Positions 42,898-54,943 of a stretch of DNA of 64,000 bases are shown piece by piece. The stretch lies in NCBI GenBank assembly GCA_009760855.2, contig WPIO01000063.1:1735001-1799000 (forward strand). The letters are read 5' to 3'. The stretch is from Cristatella mucedo. Lineage: Eukaryota > Bryozoa > Phylactolaemata > Cristatellidae. Below the pieces are notes generated by a model, which saw nothing but the letters and a program-made list of their open reading frames with translations, had not been told where the DNA came from and searched no databases. Position 1 is the first letter of the stretch; every line of letters begins with the position of its first letter. The position numbers and the translations under genes are program-made.

Positions 42898-45715
42898 CTC
42901 TATATATATGCGATTCATCATGAAGTTTAAGGCAATTGACCGACTCCCAGGGTTGAATGTCTGCAAGGCAAACATTCAGTTAATAGTAGCTGCAGCCCCA
43001 GATTCTGCAGATTCCAATGGTTTAAAAAAATACAGCTGAGTATCTTCAGCACAGAATTTATAGCCCATCCCGTGGGCCCGAATCACTTTTCCCGAGGTTC
43101 AGTAGAAATGGAAAAGAGCACCGAGAACAGACCCTTGTGGAACACCACAGGTGGTTACTGGTCTAGTGGATGAGACTTGACCACAGCACATACAGAATGA
43201 GCATGGTTGGACACGATTTGAATCACGCCAGTGCCTCCTCTGCCACTTCGCCACACCGATTGTTGTCAATCGTTCAAGTATGTCTAGGTGTCATATTCCA
43301 AAGCGACCTCTCGTTAGACGACCATATCAGCTCCACAGTCAAATCTGCCTATTTTCAGCTTCATAACATTGCTAAAATTCGGGCTTGTTTAGATAGGGAT
43401 ACCACGTCCAAGTTGGTCCATGCATTCGTGACATCCCGTCTCGACTTCTGCCACTCACTGCTTACTGGCCTACCGGCATGTGCGATCAGGCGATTGCAGC
43501 TGGTGCAAAACTCGGCAGCTAGACTTGTCTGTCGTGAGCGGCGCAGTTGCCACATAATTCCACTTCTCGCCGACTTGCACTGGCTATCAGTCAAGCAACG
43601 GATTGACTTCAAGGTTTTGTCGCTCACTTTTAGGTTCCTTCATTCTATGGATACAGCCTATCTCTCCGACATACTCCCCCATCAGGCCAAGCATCGTACC
43701 ACCCGCTTTTCGGAATCCAACAGTCTAGAAATACCTCATACAAACCTTAAATCCTTTGGAGACCGTGCATTTAGTTCGTATGCTCCCTAAGCCTGGAACT
43801 CCCTCCCGACTTAGTGTAGCAGTCTTGAAAATAGAAGTGGGCGTTATTACATTTGACATATACAGATCTGAATGCAATATAGGTGCCACCATGGTGGTAA
43901 GCAGGGAAAGCCACTTGGAGAGACCTTAAGGGGCATGCCCGGCGGCTTGACATGCCCATTCACCTTGCTGTGATTGTCGTCAGAACATTCCCTGACCTGA
44001 CCACATTTAAAAGGAACTTGGAAACACCTGTTTAGGACAGCATTTAGTGGGTCCCTGTGATTCGTCCTTGATGTGCTTATGCGTACTGACACTGTGCATG
44101 CTACCACTAACCACATTTGCATGCTTACCCCTGTGCATGTCACCCCTAACCATATTATTCATTTTGTTTGTTTTTCAAGCATGATTTTACTTACCATTCA
44201 ATTGCATGTCCCTTTGCAGCAAATGTAAAGCGCCTAGAAAGAGATTATGTTCTCTGAGGGCGCTTTATCAAGTGAATTATTATTATTATTATTATGTGCC
44301 AGAGCAAACGACAACTTTTGCGAATTGTGTCACCGTGCCAACGTTGCTAGCTAGCTACTTAGCCTTACTTACTGCTTAGCCTACTCGATCGTGTGTTGAT
44401 GTAAAAACTGGTGCTTGTTGCCGTCTGTTCTTAACTGCGATAGACCTGCTGCAGTGCACGCTTTTGTGTACAGGGTTCTCCAGAGTGAGACCCAGTATGC
44501 AGCATCATCCTGTTAAGTCTCATTTCTTGTTAGTGCATCAGTGCGGCTGCTCGCTCAACCTCAAAACAGCCTGCCCCTTCTCCTCGTTGGTCTGCATTGC
44601 ACTGCCGGCCGAGAGCTCGGATGTGCATCATGATTGCCGTGCATGGCCGCTAGAACGTTACTCGTGTTCCATTGTTGCTTAGCTGCGGGCTTACCAGCGC
44701 AAGAAGAAGTCAAAGAAGACCAAACACGAAATCGCAGATGCAGGCGACACTTCGGACACGTCCCAGGCATCGGATGCGTCACAGCTGGCATCACAGTCAT
44801 ACGATGTGAGTGCATATCATCGTTGTGCTTACGGCATACGGGTATTACGCCCAGGCTTTGTCTGCTCTGGCTGAGGCAGCAGCAGCAGCAGCGCAGGGTC
44901 GCGTTGCACTCGGACTACCCGTTCTTCGCTTGCTGCCTGCCGCTGTTCGACCGTCGCGCAGGCATTGCACGCTGCCTGTGCCGTGCCTCTTCGGCGGCTG
45001 CACTAGCGACTGCGCTTGCCCCCTGTTACAGAGCGACAGCACCTCGACTGGTCATGCCGCCGACGAACGCACATCGCAGGTAATAGGCCTCCGGCAGAGT
45101 GTTTGCGTGACGTCTTATGAGTCTGTCGACTGTTGGCAGCGACGATTCACCTGCTTGGTATTTTCATCTGCTGCTGAACTGCTATCTGTCCATCACTCTT
45201 GTCATTTAGCACCCGAAATGCTTAGCTGGAGTGAGGCTGTGGCAGTGGTGCCGTAATATTCCCACCGACAGCGGTAACAGCGAAGTTGCCCTTGGTAGCC
45301 GAAGTGGCTGGGTAGCTGTTAGCAGCTCTGCATGGTTCGCCTGGAGTGTGCGCTGGCGTTCGTGTGTAATTTGTCCACCTTGCTTGGTTTACACTTGAGC
45401 CAAGATGTGCAGTCGACGGACACTGCATACAGTTCGAAGCTTACTAATCGAGTAGGTCTTCGTGCTGACGTTGGGCCTTGTTGGTGCTTCAGCTTGGCAG
45501 AGAGTTCTGAGAGGCTGAAATCCACAGCTTGTCACAACAGATGAGTTGGGGTGAGGGTACATCTGGGCCTCCTTGAGCTACTCGTTGTCCCAGTTATCTA
45601 TTCTCTCTCTCTCTCTCTCTCTCGGTCTCCTTCCCTCTCTGTCTCTCTCTCTCTCTCAAACTCTGCCCTAAAAAGTGTGTGTTGACCTCTGTCTGCCTCT
45701 TCTCCCTCCCTTTCT

Positions 45716-45780
<65 letters not shown>

Positions 45781-48700
45781 CCTCTCTCCCTCTCTCCCTC
45801 TCTCCTCTCTCTCTCTGTGGTCACTCTCATCGTCTACCAATCTTATTTCTTTTAACTCTGCCTCATCTCTCTCCTATCTCTCTCGTCTGTAGCCTGGACA
45901 GTGTGCTGTCGCCCTCAGGTCCACAAACAAGGGTGCAGGGAGGCGGCTACCCATACTGCAGCCCTGTCCATGCAGACCGCCGTTTGGGCATGCCTCCAGA
46001 TGGGGTCGCTGTCTCGCCTCAGATTGGGCATTTTCCCGATTGTTAGTCCTCGGTGGAACCAGAACCCTTTATGCTTGACTGGTTGTGGCAAAGTCAAGAT
46101 TTGGCCAGCCCGCCATGACAAGTTCAGCCCCTTTGGGAAAAACGGAGAAGTTTTGCCTGCGCCTCGTCTGAGCTATGTCTCGTCATACGATGTGCGCATG
46201 CTGCTGGCTAGCAGCCGACCGAGCACCTCCGCTGAGCCGCCGTGCCGCCTTTCCAGCACCTCTATTCCTGCCTCGTTTGGCTTGCAGCGTGACGAGAGCG
46301 ATGCCAGCAGCGACGTGTGCAGCGTGACAGGAGGAGGTGGCGACAACGACGAGGAGCGGAGCACAAGCGAGGAGCACAAGTGGTACGCGGACCGTCTGAG
46401 CCAGCTGGAGGAGCGCTTGCTCGGCAAGGAGGATGCCATACGCAGCCTGGCCGACGAGACCAGCGGCTTTGCTGTCAGGGTGAGCAGCAGCAGCGCCGCC
46501 GCTGCACCGCGGGTCGCTCCACCCACGAGCACACCGACCTGGATCGAGGTAGCCGGCGGGGCGGCAGCGTGGGGTGGGGCGGTCAGTGGTTTGGGAGAAG
46601 TTGCTGCCATCCGCTGCATTCATGAGGCGGTTAGCTGAGTCGAGACCCGCCTCCTGCCTCTGTGTCTCCGCAGAATGATGCCTCTTTTCTGCTCTCGGCT
46701 CCGGAGATCGGTCTCGGAAGATCGCCTATTGCCCACCGAAAGCAGTAGCAACAGAAGCTAAGGCTCTTCGGCCGCCTGCATAAATGAGGCGGCTAAATCA
46801 CAGTTGACTGCTTTTCGTGCCAGCTGCGTTGCAGAAAAAAAAGCGCGTTTCTCGAGCTTCCTACACGCGTCCAGCTCCTCTGCATTGCCAGCTGAGCGCT
46901 CCCCGTTGGTGGCGAAGGTCGAAGCGATCGTGGTCGTCCTGGTCGAAGCGACCGATGCCAAACACCGTGCCCTGCCCGGCTGCTGCTGCTGCCGCTGCCT
47001 CCTCTGCCGCCACTGTTGCTGCCTCTGCTGCCGCTGCCTCTGTTGCGGCAGGCAAGTCATGGGCTTCGCTATTGCAACAGATCCAGGACCTCGAGCAGCA
47101 GCTGGAAGACAAGGACGCCCTGATCAGGCAAATAGGCGACCAGTACTCGCACAACGTCGGTCTTCTCGAGCAGCGCATTCACGGCCTGCACGAGCAGCTC
47201 CAGCAGGTCCGCTGCGCTGCGTCCGCCTTTTCCCCTTTGCGCCCGCAAGAGGCACTGCCGCCGGCGCTCTGTAGGCTTTCTTTACCGGGCAACAAAGTGA
47301 CGGTGGCGGACTGTCTGGTAGCGGTTCAGCGGTTTTATTCTTTGCTCATCTTCTCGCCACCTCCGTACAGGCCAGCGATGCTCTGCTGTCGGGTGGCGTC
47401 GTTGGCACCGGCCGCCGGTCGCCGGCCGAGGCGGCCGCCGCCGTCGCTCAGAGCGTGCAGGAGACAAAGGAGGACGTGCGCGCCATGCGCCGCGACCTGG
47501 AGCAGGCGGTGCGGCTGCGCGACGACGCCTTGGCGCGGGCTCGCGACCTGGAGCAGGCCCTTCGGCAGCGCGACGACGCTCTGCTCGAGCTGGAGAGCCG
47601 AGCGCTCGCTCGCGCCGCCGATGCCGAGCTGCTGGCGAGCGCAGTGGAGCGCCTGACAGGCGAGCTCGCCGAAAAGGAGGCCACCATGCAGGCGCTCGCT
47701 GCCAAGATGGCGACGCGCGCCCAAGATCTAAGCGAGGCGACAGAGAAGCTGAGGCTGTCTGCCGAGCGCGAGAGCGCCTCGGCCAAGGTCGTGCTGCAGC
47801 TGCAGACAGAGCTGGAGCGGCACGGCGCCGGCGTCCGCGGTGCAGCTTCCGCCGGATGGCAAGGTCGGCGTTCGGACGAGCGCTTTCTTTTCTTGTTTGT
47901 TAATTCTGTAATTCTGGTTCGGATTGTGCCCTCACCTGTCGCTGGGTGCGTGCTCGAGAGCTCGCGCAACCGCTCGCTGCCGGCCGTTACAGGGATGACC
48001 CTTTCGGAGCACCAGCAGAAGCTGGAGGCTCTGCGTGCCGAGCTGGACGAGCAGCACGGCCTGCAGATAGCGCAGCTCATGAGCGCTCTGGCCAGCGAGA
48101 AAATGGCCACCATTGGTGGTGGCAGCAGGGGGAGGACCGCCTCCGCCGAGGCGGATGCGCCCAGCGACCACGAGTCCGCCCTGAGCCAGCGCCTGGCAGT
48201 CGTGCTGCAGGACAACGAGCGGCTAGCTGCACAGGTAGTAGCCCAACTGAGTGCAGTGGAACGTTGGCGGCGGCAGCAGCTTCGGCCGCAAAGGATGCGA
48301 CCGGATGCTCTCTAGTGCCATGCCTCTTCTATTTCTGCGCACGAGTCCTGCAAGCGGGCTGCCTGCACTGGGTGCTGTACTGTGCGCCATGTTTAGTGAT
48401 GGACTGCCGTTTTGGGAAACCTGATCATCGCTGTGGCCTTCGGTTGCCTTCTTGTGACCGGCTCGCCGCTGCCGCCGCCGCTTGTAATTCTGCTGTGCCC
48501 ATCGTTCGGAGCTCTTCGGGCTATTAGCTAAACGTGCTTTCTTATATTCGCGACGTCAGCTTTGCGTGTCGGCTGTGAATGCCAGGCTTTCTTATCGGGC
48601 TTGCCTGCTCGCCTGGCAACGTGCCGAGTGGAGCGTCGCATGACTGTGACGTGTCAACGTCGTGTTCATCGGCCCTCGAATGCATCTTCTTTTTTTCTCT

Positions 48701-51700
48701 CCTCCCTCTCAGGTGCAGCACTGGGAAGGGTGGTACCATGCAGCTCAGGAGCAGATGAGCGTGCAGCACCAGCAGCAGATGCTCGCCTACGCCGAGTCGC
48801 TGCGCGCCGAGCTGCAGGCGGCTCACTTCCTCGACATGCAGAGCGTGATGGCTGCCAGAGAGGAAGAGTTCAAGGCTCTCGGTGGACGCCTCCTCGAGCT
48901 GGAAGCCGAGAGGGATGCCGCCGCTGCTTCTTATGCTGCGGCGTCTGCAGCAATCGCTCCGCCAGTCGCAGCTGGCGAGCACGGAGCCTCAGCCCCAGAT
49001 CGAGGCGCCGCCGTGAGAGCCCGCGAGTCGATTGACGACGGCGAACGTTCGCTGTACTTGGCCAAGATAGCGGCGCTGCAGGCACAAGTGGAAGACCTCG
49101 AGGCCAGTCCCACGGCCACCACGGTCGTGGCTGGCCAGCCGGCCGTGCCGGATGCCTCTCTGGTGGCCATGTACGAAGATCAAGTGGCTCACCTTCGCGA
49201 GCAGCTGGACGCCGCCAGGGTTCGCTTGCTCGAGTCAGACAGGCGGCAGCAGCTGCTGCTGTCAGAGCTCGACGGTGTGCGGGCCGAAGCCGCGGCTGCT
49301 GCCGCCACAGCTGCCGGCACGGCAGCCATCGCAGGTCCCCGACTCGCCGCCGTCATGGCCGATGGCAGCACGAAGACCTCTGTCGAAGTTGGCCGAATTG
49401 TCAGCGGCGGCAGCAGCAGCGGCAGCGGAGCTGTTGCAGTAGAAGGCTTGTCGGTTAGTCCCAGTGTCGGCAGGCTTCGCGAGGAGCCACAGGAGGAGGA
49501 GAAGGTCACCGACGTTGGAGTCGAATATCGCATTAGCGCCTGGCAACAAGGTGTGCCTGTCGGTGAAGGACGGCAGCGTGAGGTTAGTGGCTATTGGCAG
49601 CGACTGGTTTGGTAGGTCGTGGGGGCTCCTGGCCATCATCATGCCACCGACGTTTCTGCCGCGTAGCCGTGCCGGTCGGTCCAAATGATCTGTAGTTGAA
49701 GTAGCTTTTTTCTCGATGGCTCAAGTGATTTACGTTGCATTGAGTGCACCCAGATTGCACGTGCGATGATCTGCCTGCAGCGGCAGCAGCAGCAGCAGCA
49801 CGACCTGAGCTTTCGATGCACAGGTCGTGCTGTCGTGGAGCATGCTGGATCTGCGAGCCTAGCCTAGCCGGTCGACTTGAAAAGCAGTGTGAATGTGCCA
49901 ACAATTCCCAGCGTGGAAGCTGCCCCTGATTGTGTAGGCTTGTGTAGGTGATTACAGGCTCTCTCTCTCAATAGTCTGCGATCGCCGGTTATCAGTTAAT
50001 GCCTTATGTCGTGCACGACTAAGCATAAATTTCAAGTAAATTCCGACGGACTTGTTTAGACCTAATTGTATTACATGCTCTCTCTCTCAATAGTCTGCGA
50101 TCGCCGGTTATCAGTTAATGCCTTATGTCGTGCACGACTAAGCATAAATTTCAAGTAAATTCCGACGGACTTGTTTAGACCTAATTGTATTACATGTTGC
50201 TGTCGTGATGTTTCGTGGTTTTCCAGCGTGAGCAAAGGTTGGTCTCGTGAACTGCAACCCAGCCTTCTGGCATCTAAGCGTTGGATAGCACGTCGGAACG
50301 CCTGCTAGCTACCTAGCTGGCTAGCTCGTTACGTGGGCAAGAAAGCCATTTGCGCAAGCTGCGAATCTGTCTGCACTGATGTTGCACCTGCGCTGTCCGC
50401 ACTTGCACACGATCGCGTTGCAGGACGAAGCTGGTGCTGCTGCTGCAGCAGCTAGTGACGAGCCCGGCGCTATAGCGCGCCTCGAGCAGGCGCTGGCCGA
50501 GGAGCGAGCCGCCAGGCAGCTCCTGCTGGTCGAATGCGCCAAGCTCGCCGGCGGCCGTGAAGGCTCGTGGCAGAGCGATGCCGAGCTGCCGTCGGCGGCC
50601 GCCGCCGTGCTTGCCAAGGCCGACGAGAACGAAGCCCTGGCCTCCACCCCCGAGCTGGGCGACATGCAGGGCAAGCTGGAGCGCTGCGAGGCGCTCCTCG
50701 CCGCCCTCTCGCTTGCTCGTGACAGCCTCGCCTCCGAGGCCGCCGACCTGGGCCGGCGCCTGGCCGCCGAGAGCGAGGCCGGCGAACGGCTTCGGCGCGA
50801 CTTGGACGAGGCGCAGGTGCGCCTGCACACCGTCGTCGACGCTGCTGCCGACGTCGAGTCGTCGCTTCGCGAGCGGCTCGCCGAGGCCGAGGAGCAGCTT
50901 CGCCAGGCCGGCGAGCGCGCCCGCGCGGCCGACGCCGTCTCGTCGAGCGTGCAGGAGGCATTCGCCGCGCAGCTCGCCCGGTCCGAGGCGGAGCGCGACG
51001 AGCTCGGCCTGCAGCTGGGCGCGCTTTGGGCCGAGCGCCAGCGCTCCGCGGAGGAGAGCGCCGAGCGCGAGAGCGCTGCCGCCGAGCGTCTGAGCGCCGA
51101 GCTGCGCGCCGCCGAGGCGGGCCGCGAGGATGCCGAGGTCGAGCTGGTGAAGCGGCGCGCCGAGCTCGACGCCGTGGCGCATCGGGCGCAGTCGCTCGAC
51201 GAGGCCCTGGCCGCAGCCGATCGGCGAGCCGCCGAGCTCAAGCGCCGCTGCGCGGCCGTCGAGGCCGAGCTCGACGACGTGCGCGGCGTCGCCGAGGCGG
51301 CTCGCGAGGAGCGCGAGCGTCTGCGCGCCCAGCTCGGCTCGGCCGTCGAGCGGTGGATGCAGAAGGAGATGGACGACAAGGCGGCGCTAGCCGAGCTGCT
51401 GCGGCAGCGGGACGACGACGTCGACGCGCTGGAGGAGGGAGCGCGGCGGCGTCTGGAGGACGCCCTCGCGGCGGCGAGCACCGAGGCCGAGCAGCGGCTC
51501 GCCGCCGCTCTGGCCGAGCGCGAGGCAGAGCTGTCACGGCTGGCGGACGAGAAGGCGGCAGCCGCGCTCGAGGCCAGCGCGTCCGACGCCGAGCAGCTGA
51601 AGGAGCGGCACACGAGAGAGGTGAGCCGCCTTTCGGTCAGCGCTGGGACAGCACGTGTAAGAGCCGCGCTTCGTAAAGGGCCGGTGGCATCCTCTGCCCA

Positions 51701-54700
51701 CCCACGATGCGCGGCAGACTGGTCGGCCGACCCATACAGCAGGCAGGCAGGCTTTTGAGCCGGTCGCATGAGCGCCGGACGGACGCGCCTGGCCTGCGCC
51801 GTTTGCAGCCGTTGCTCGCGGTTGGGCGTTTCAGTTGGCGGAGCTGAGACGCGAGTGGGAGGCCCGCCTTGCCGACACCGAGGCTACTCTGCAGAGTGAG
51901 CACCGTGCTCAGCTGCTCGCCGTCAAGGAGATCAACGAAAGGGAGTGGCAGCGCGAGGTGGCCGCCATGACGGAGGCGCACGACAAGGTGCGCTGCTAAT
52001 GGTGGCGAGGGCCGCAGTGCAGATAGATGCGCTGCTGTGGGGCTAGCACGTGACGACCTTGACCCGGGACTATTGTCGTTTGCCCCTATTGCTTAGTAAC
52101 GGTGTGGCCGGCATTTGCGCGCACGGATAATGGATGTCTCCTAATGGTACTAAACGGAGCTGCTCTGGTGTGCGTGTCGGGCTTGTGTTGGGTGACCGCC
52201 CCGCCCTCCCCTCGCCTCCCCTCTCCTTCCTCCCGCCCCTCCCTATCCACTTGAGCCTCCGCCTGTCTTGTCACATGCTAGTCTTGTTCAGTCACGCCGG
52301 TCTTGCGCGTGCTAGCCCCCCTCCTAGAAACCGTTTCCTTCTGCATACGACCAAGGTGCTTCCACCACTCACCCAACCGGCAGGCTACACTGTACACGTT
52401 GTTGCAAGATGCTTAACTGGGTGCCGAGTTGCCGGCGGTGGGTGATTTGTTTGCGCACGCCTCTTTTGCCAGTCGCAGCCCGCTGGCGCCACTTTCCCAA
52501 ATAGGATTTGGAAGCTGCCCGAGCCGATCTGGATGCAGCGCAGCAGGAGTCTTTGAATGAGCTGAGGGCGAAGCTCGAGAGGGAACTCGAGGACGCAGCC
52601 ACTGCTCAGCTGCTGCAGTACAAGGTAACCTCTGCGTGCCGCCCGGACCATCAGCACATCGTGGCATCCCTTGCTGGTGCACACTTTCCAGACGCTGACA
52701 GGCTTAAGTGGCTCGATAAAAAGTGCTGCTGTTTAGGCGCCCGGCTTCTTTGCAGCTGGCTGCAGTTCGCGCCATTTGCTGTTGCAAGGCATAAAATGTA
52801 CCCCAGCTATCGAAAAGCGCCGCACACCCATGGTTATTCTGTTTTTGTGCCTAGGAAGAAGCCGTGTGCAGCGGAGAGAGAGAGAGAGTGCAGAGTGCTC
52901 TTTATGTCACTTGTTTGTCGTTGCAAAATGATGCCTAGATGATGACACCTTTGCCTTCCTAGATTGCTCTTTGGAGCCGCGGGGGGGGGGGGGGGACCCT
53001 CCCCGATTCGAGCTATTCACTCGTTTGAGGTAGTTCCTGTAGAACGTTCGACTTTTGATCAATCTCGTTTGGCGTCTTCGTGCTGCCCTTTGAGAGCGTA
53101 GCGCCCGTAGGCGCTAAGCGTGCAACGTTGCCGCCACACTGACTGATGCGCTGCACGGATGCCGGTCGTTTAGCGTGAGGCCGAGCTGGAGCTGGAGTCG
53201 GTCAGGCTGGCGCTGCACCAGGCGCACGTGGCGCAGCTGGAGAGCGTGCGCTCCGAGCTCGAGCACCTCTCCGAGCGGCGCCTGGCCGAGCTTGTCGCGC
53301 GGCATGGCGCCGAGCTGAGCGGCGCGGAGCACTCGTGCGGCGAGCGGCTGGCCGCACTGGAGGCAAGACACGACCAGAGCGTTCAGCAGCTGACAGGTAA
53401 CGATGTGGCCATGACCGTTTTGAGACCGCCGCCCCACCCGGAAGCGCAGTGGAAGCTCACAGCTAAGCAGCCCTCAGAGAGACTGCTACCGAGGAGGGTG
53501 GATGCTGTGCTGAGGCGTGTCTGCGAGCTGTGCCCGTGGTAAAACGCGATCCTGTCAATTTGTTCGTAGCCGAGTTCGAAAGCAAGAAGCAACAACTTTT
53601 ATCGGAGCTCAGCAGTGGCCAAGAGGTGCGTCCCGCTGTGCTGCTGCTGCTCCGAAGAGACTGCAGCTTCGGCTTAGGACTGCGTGAGATGATGACTGGA
53701 TTGCGAGCCGATGCTGTGTATTTATTTGTAAGGCTCATTGGTTGTTCTTAAGGACTTCAGACAGAGCCCATTGTTAGTCGGTCATTGCCTGCAACCGTTG
53801 GGCAATTTAGCAGCCTTAATAGACGACTGGCTTGTAAACTTGAGGGTTTGTTATTGGCTGGAGCTTTTTCTTTGTGTCCCCGTGTTTCGTGGATGAACTG
53901 ATTGCTTGTCTTTGGAGAGACAGACGGCTGGCACCACCACGGCCAGTCAGGCCAGTATTCGCATGCCTCCTTCCCTCCCTCCCTCCCCCTTGGGCGATCG
54001 CACGTATACTGAACTCATCTTAAGAGCATGCCCTTGCAAACATAAAGGAACGTGCACTTTTATCTGGAGGAGGTGCCGATTGTCAGGAGTGGGCTTCACA
54101 CTCTGCTCTGGGTGGCTTGAGGCAGGCCTAGATAGTCAAGAGCTGCTCGGCCACCTTGTGGCGACCGGGTTGGCGGGACTGGTGAGCCTGCTAGCTAGCG
54201 ACCACTGACCACCAGTCAGGGGCTGCTGCAATGGCTTAAGGTCATGCCACACTCGAAGCTTGAAGCCTGCAGCCTCTCCGATGCGACAGCCTCAGTAGTG
54301 TGTGGCTGCCACGCGACCGAGTCAGTGCAGACTGAGCTCCTGTGTGGGGCTGCAGGTGGCTCTCCGCTCGTGCATCTGTTACCCTGACCACATGCAATGC
54401 GTTGCCATTCGACTTAATCTAACCCGGCTGCCACGTTCTTTGGACAGATTGAAGGTGGTTGATCGGCTCTAGCGATTGTGGCCCCTGTGTGTCAAAGTAG
54501 CCAGCACATCGAAGTAGTCAACTCGAGATGCCCGCTGCTCGCATTGCGGGTTTTCTCTGTCGTCGCAGACTGTTATTGCGGTGTGGAGCAGGCGTGTCGA
54601 CGACCTGGAGCGGGAGCTAGCCAAGCTCAAGGCCGACGCTCGACTCGACCTGGAGGCCAAGGAGCGCGAGCTCGCCGAGCTGCAGCTGGACCGCGAGCAG

Positions 54701-54910
54701 CTCCTCAAGATGGCCGAAGGTATCAGGCGGGCGGCGCGCCCGGCCCGGACGTGCGGATGCGCATCGTGCACACTTGAGTAGCAGTTGGTCGTTCCCAACG
54801 TTGTGCGAGACTTTGGCAATCTTTGGCCGTCATTAGCTCTGCACCAGCGGTGCAGGGGCTTTTCGTCTGTTGCTCTTGCCGGGAGAAAGGCGAGCTCTTT
54901 TGCGGGCTTG

Positions 54911-54943
<33 letters not shown>

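Larger units (their letters stand above)
40227..44682. other. AKAP9-like intron 1
   Basis: 4.5 kb. The first 700 bp belong to the CpG island. The remainder carries a minus-strand LINE (41885-43160) split by an (AT)n microsatellite, then a plus-strand LINE with its tail (43265-44300). No extra coding exon is supported. Confidence 0.75.

Noticed and set aside
42708-42975. Tyr-Ile repeat frames
   Set aside because: Translation of the (AT)n microsatellite.
45594-45840. Minus-strand Arg-Glu repeat frames
   Set aside because: Translation of (GA)n, the complement of the CT microsatellite in intron 3.
50321-51769. 482-codon minus-strand ORF opposite the large coiled-coil exon
   Set aside because: Ser/Arg/Ala-only composition typical of the mirror of GAG/GCC/CGC codons; no known domain, and the sense frame has family homology and splice sites.
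53906-54208. 100-codon frame between AKAP9-like exons 13 and 14
   Set aside because: It begins after a CAG but is Pro/Ser-rich and not helical, and exon 13 joins exon 14 directly in phase 0.
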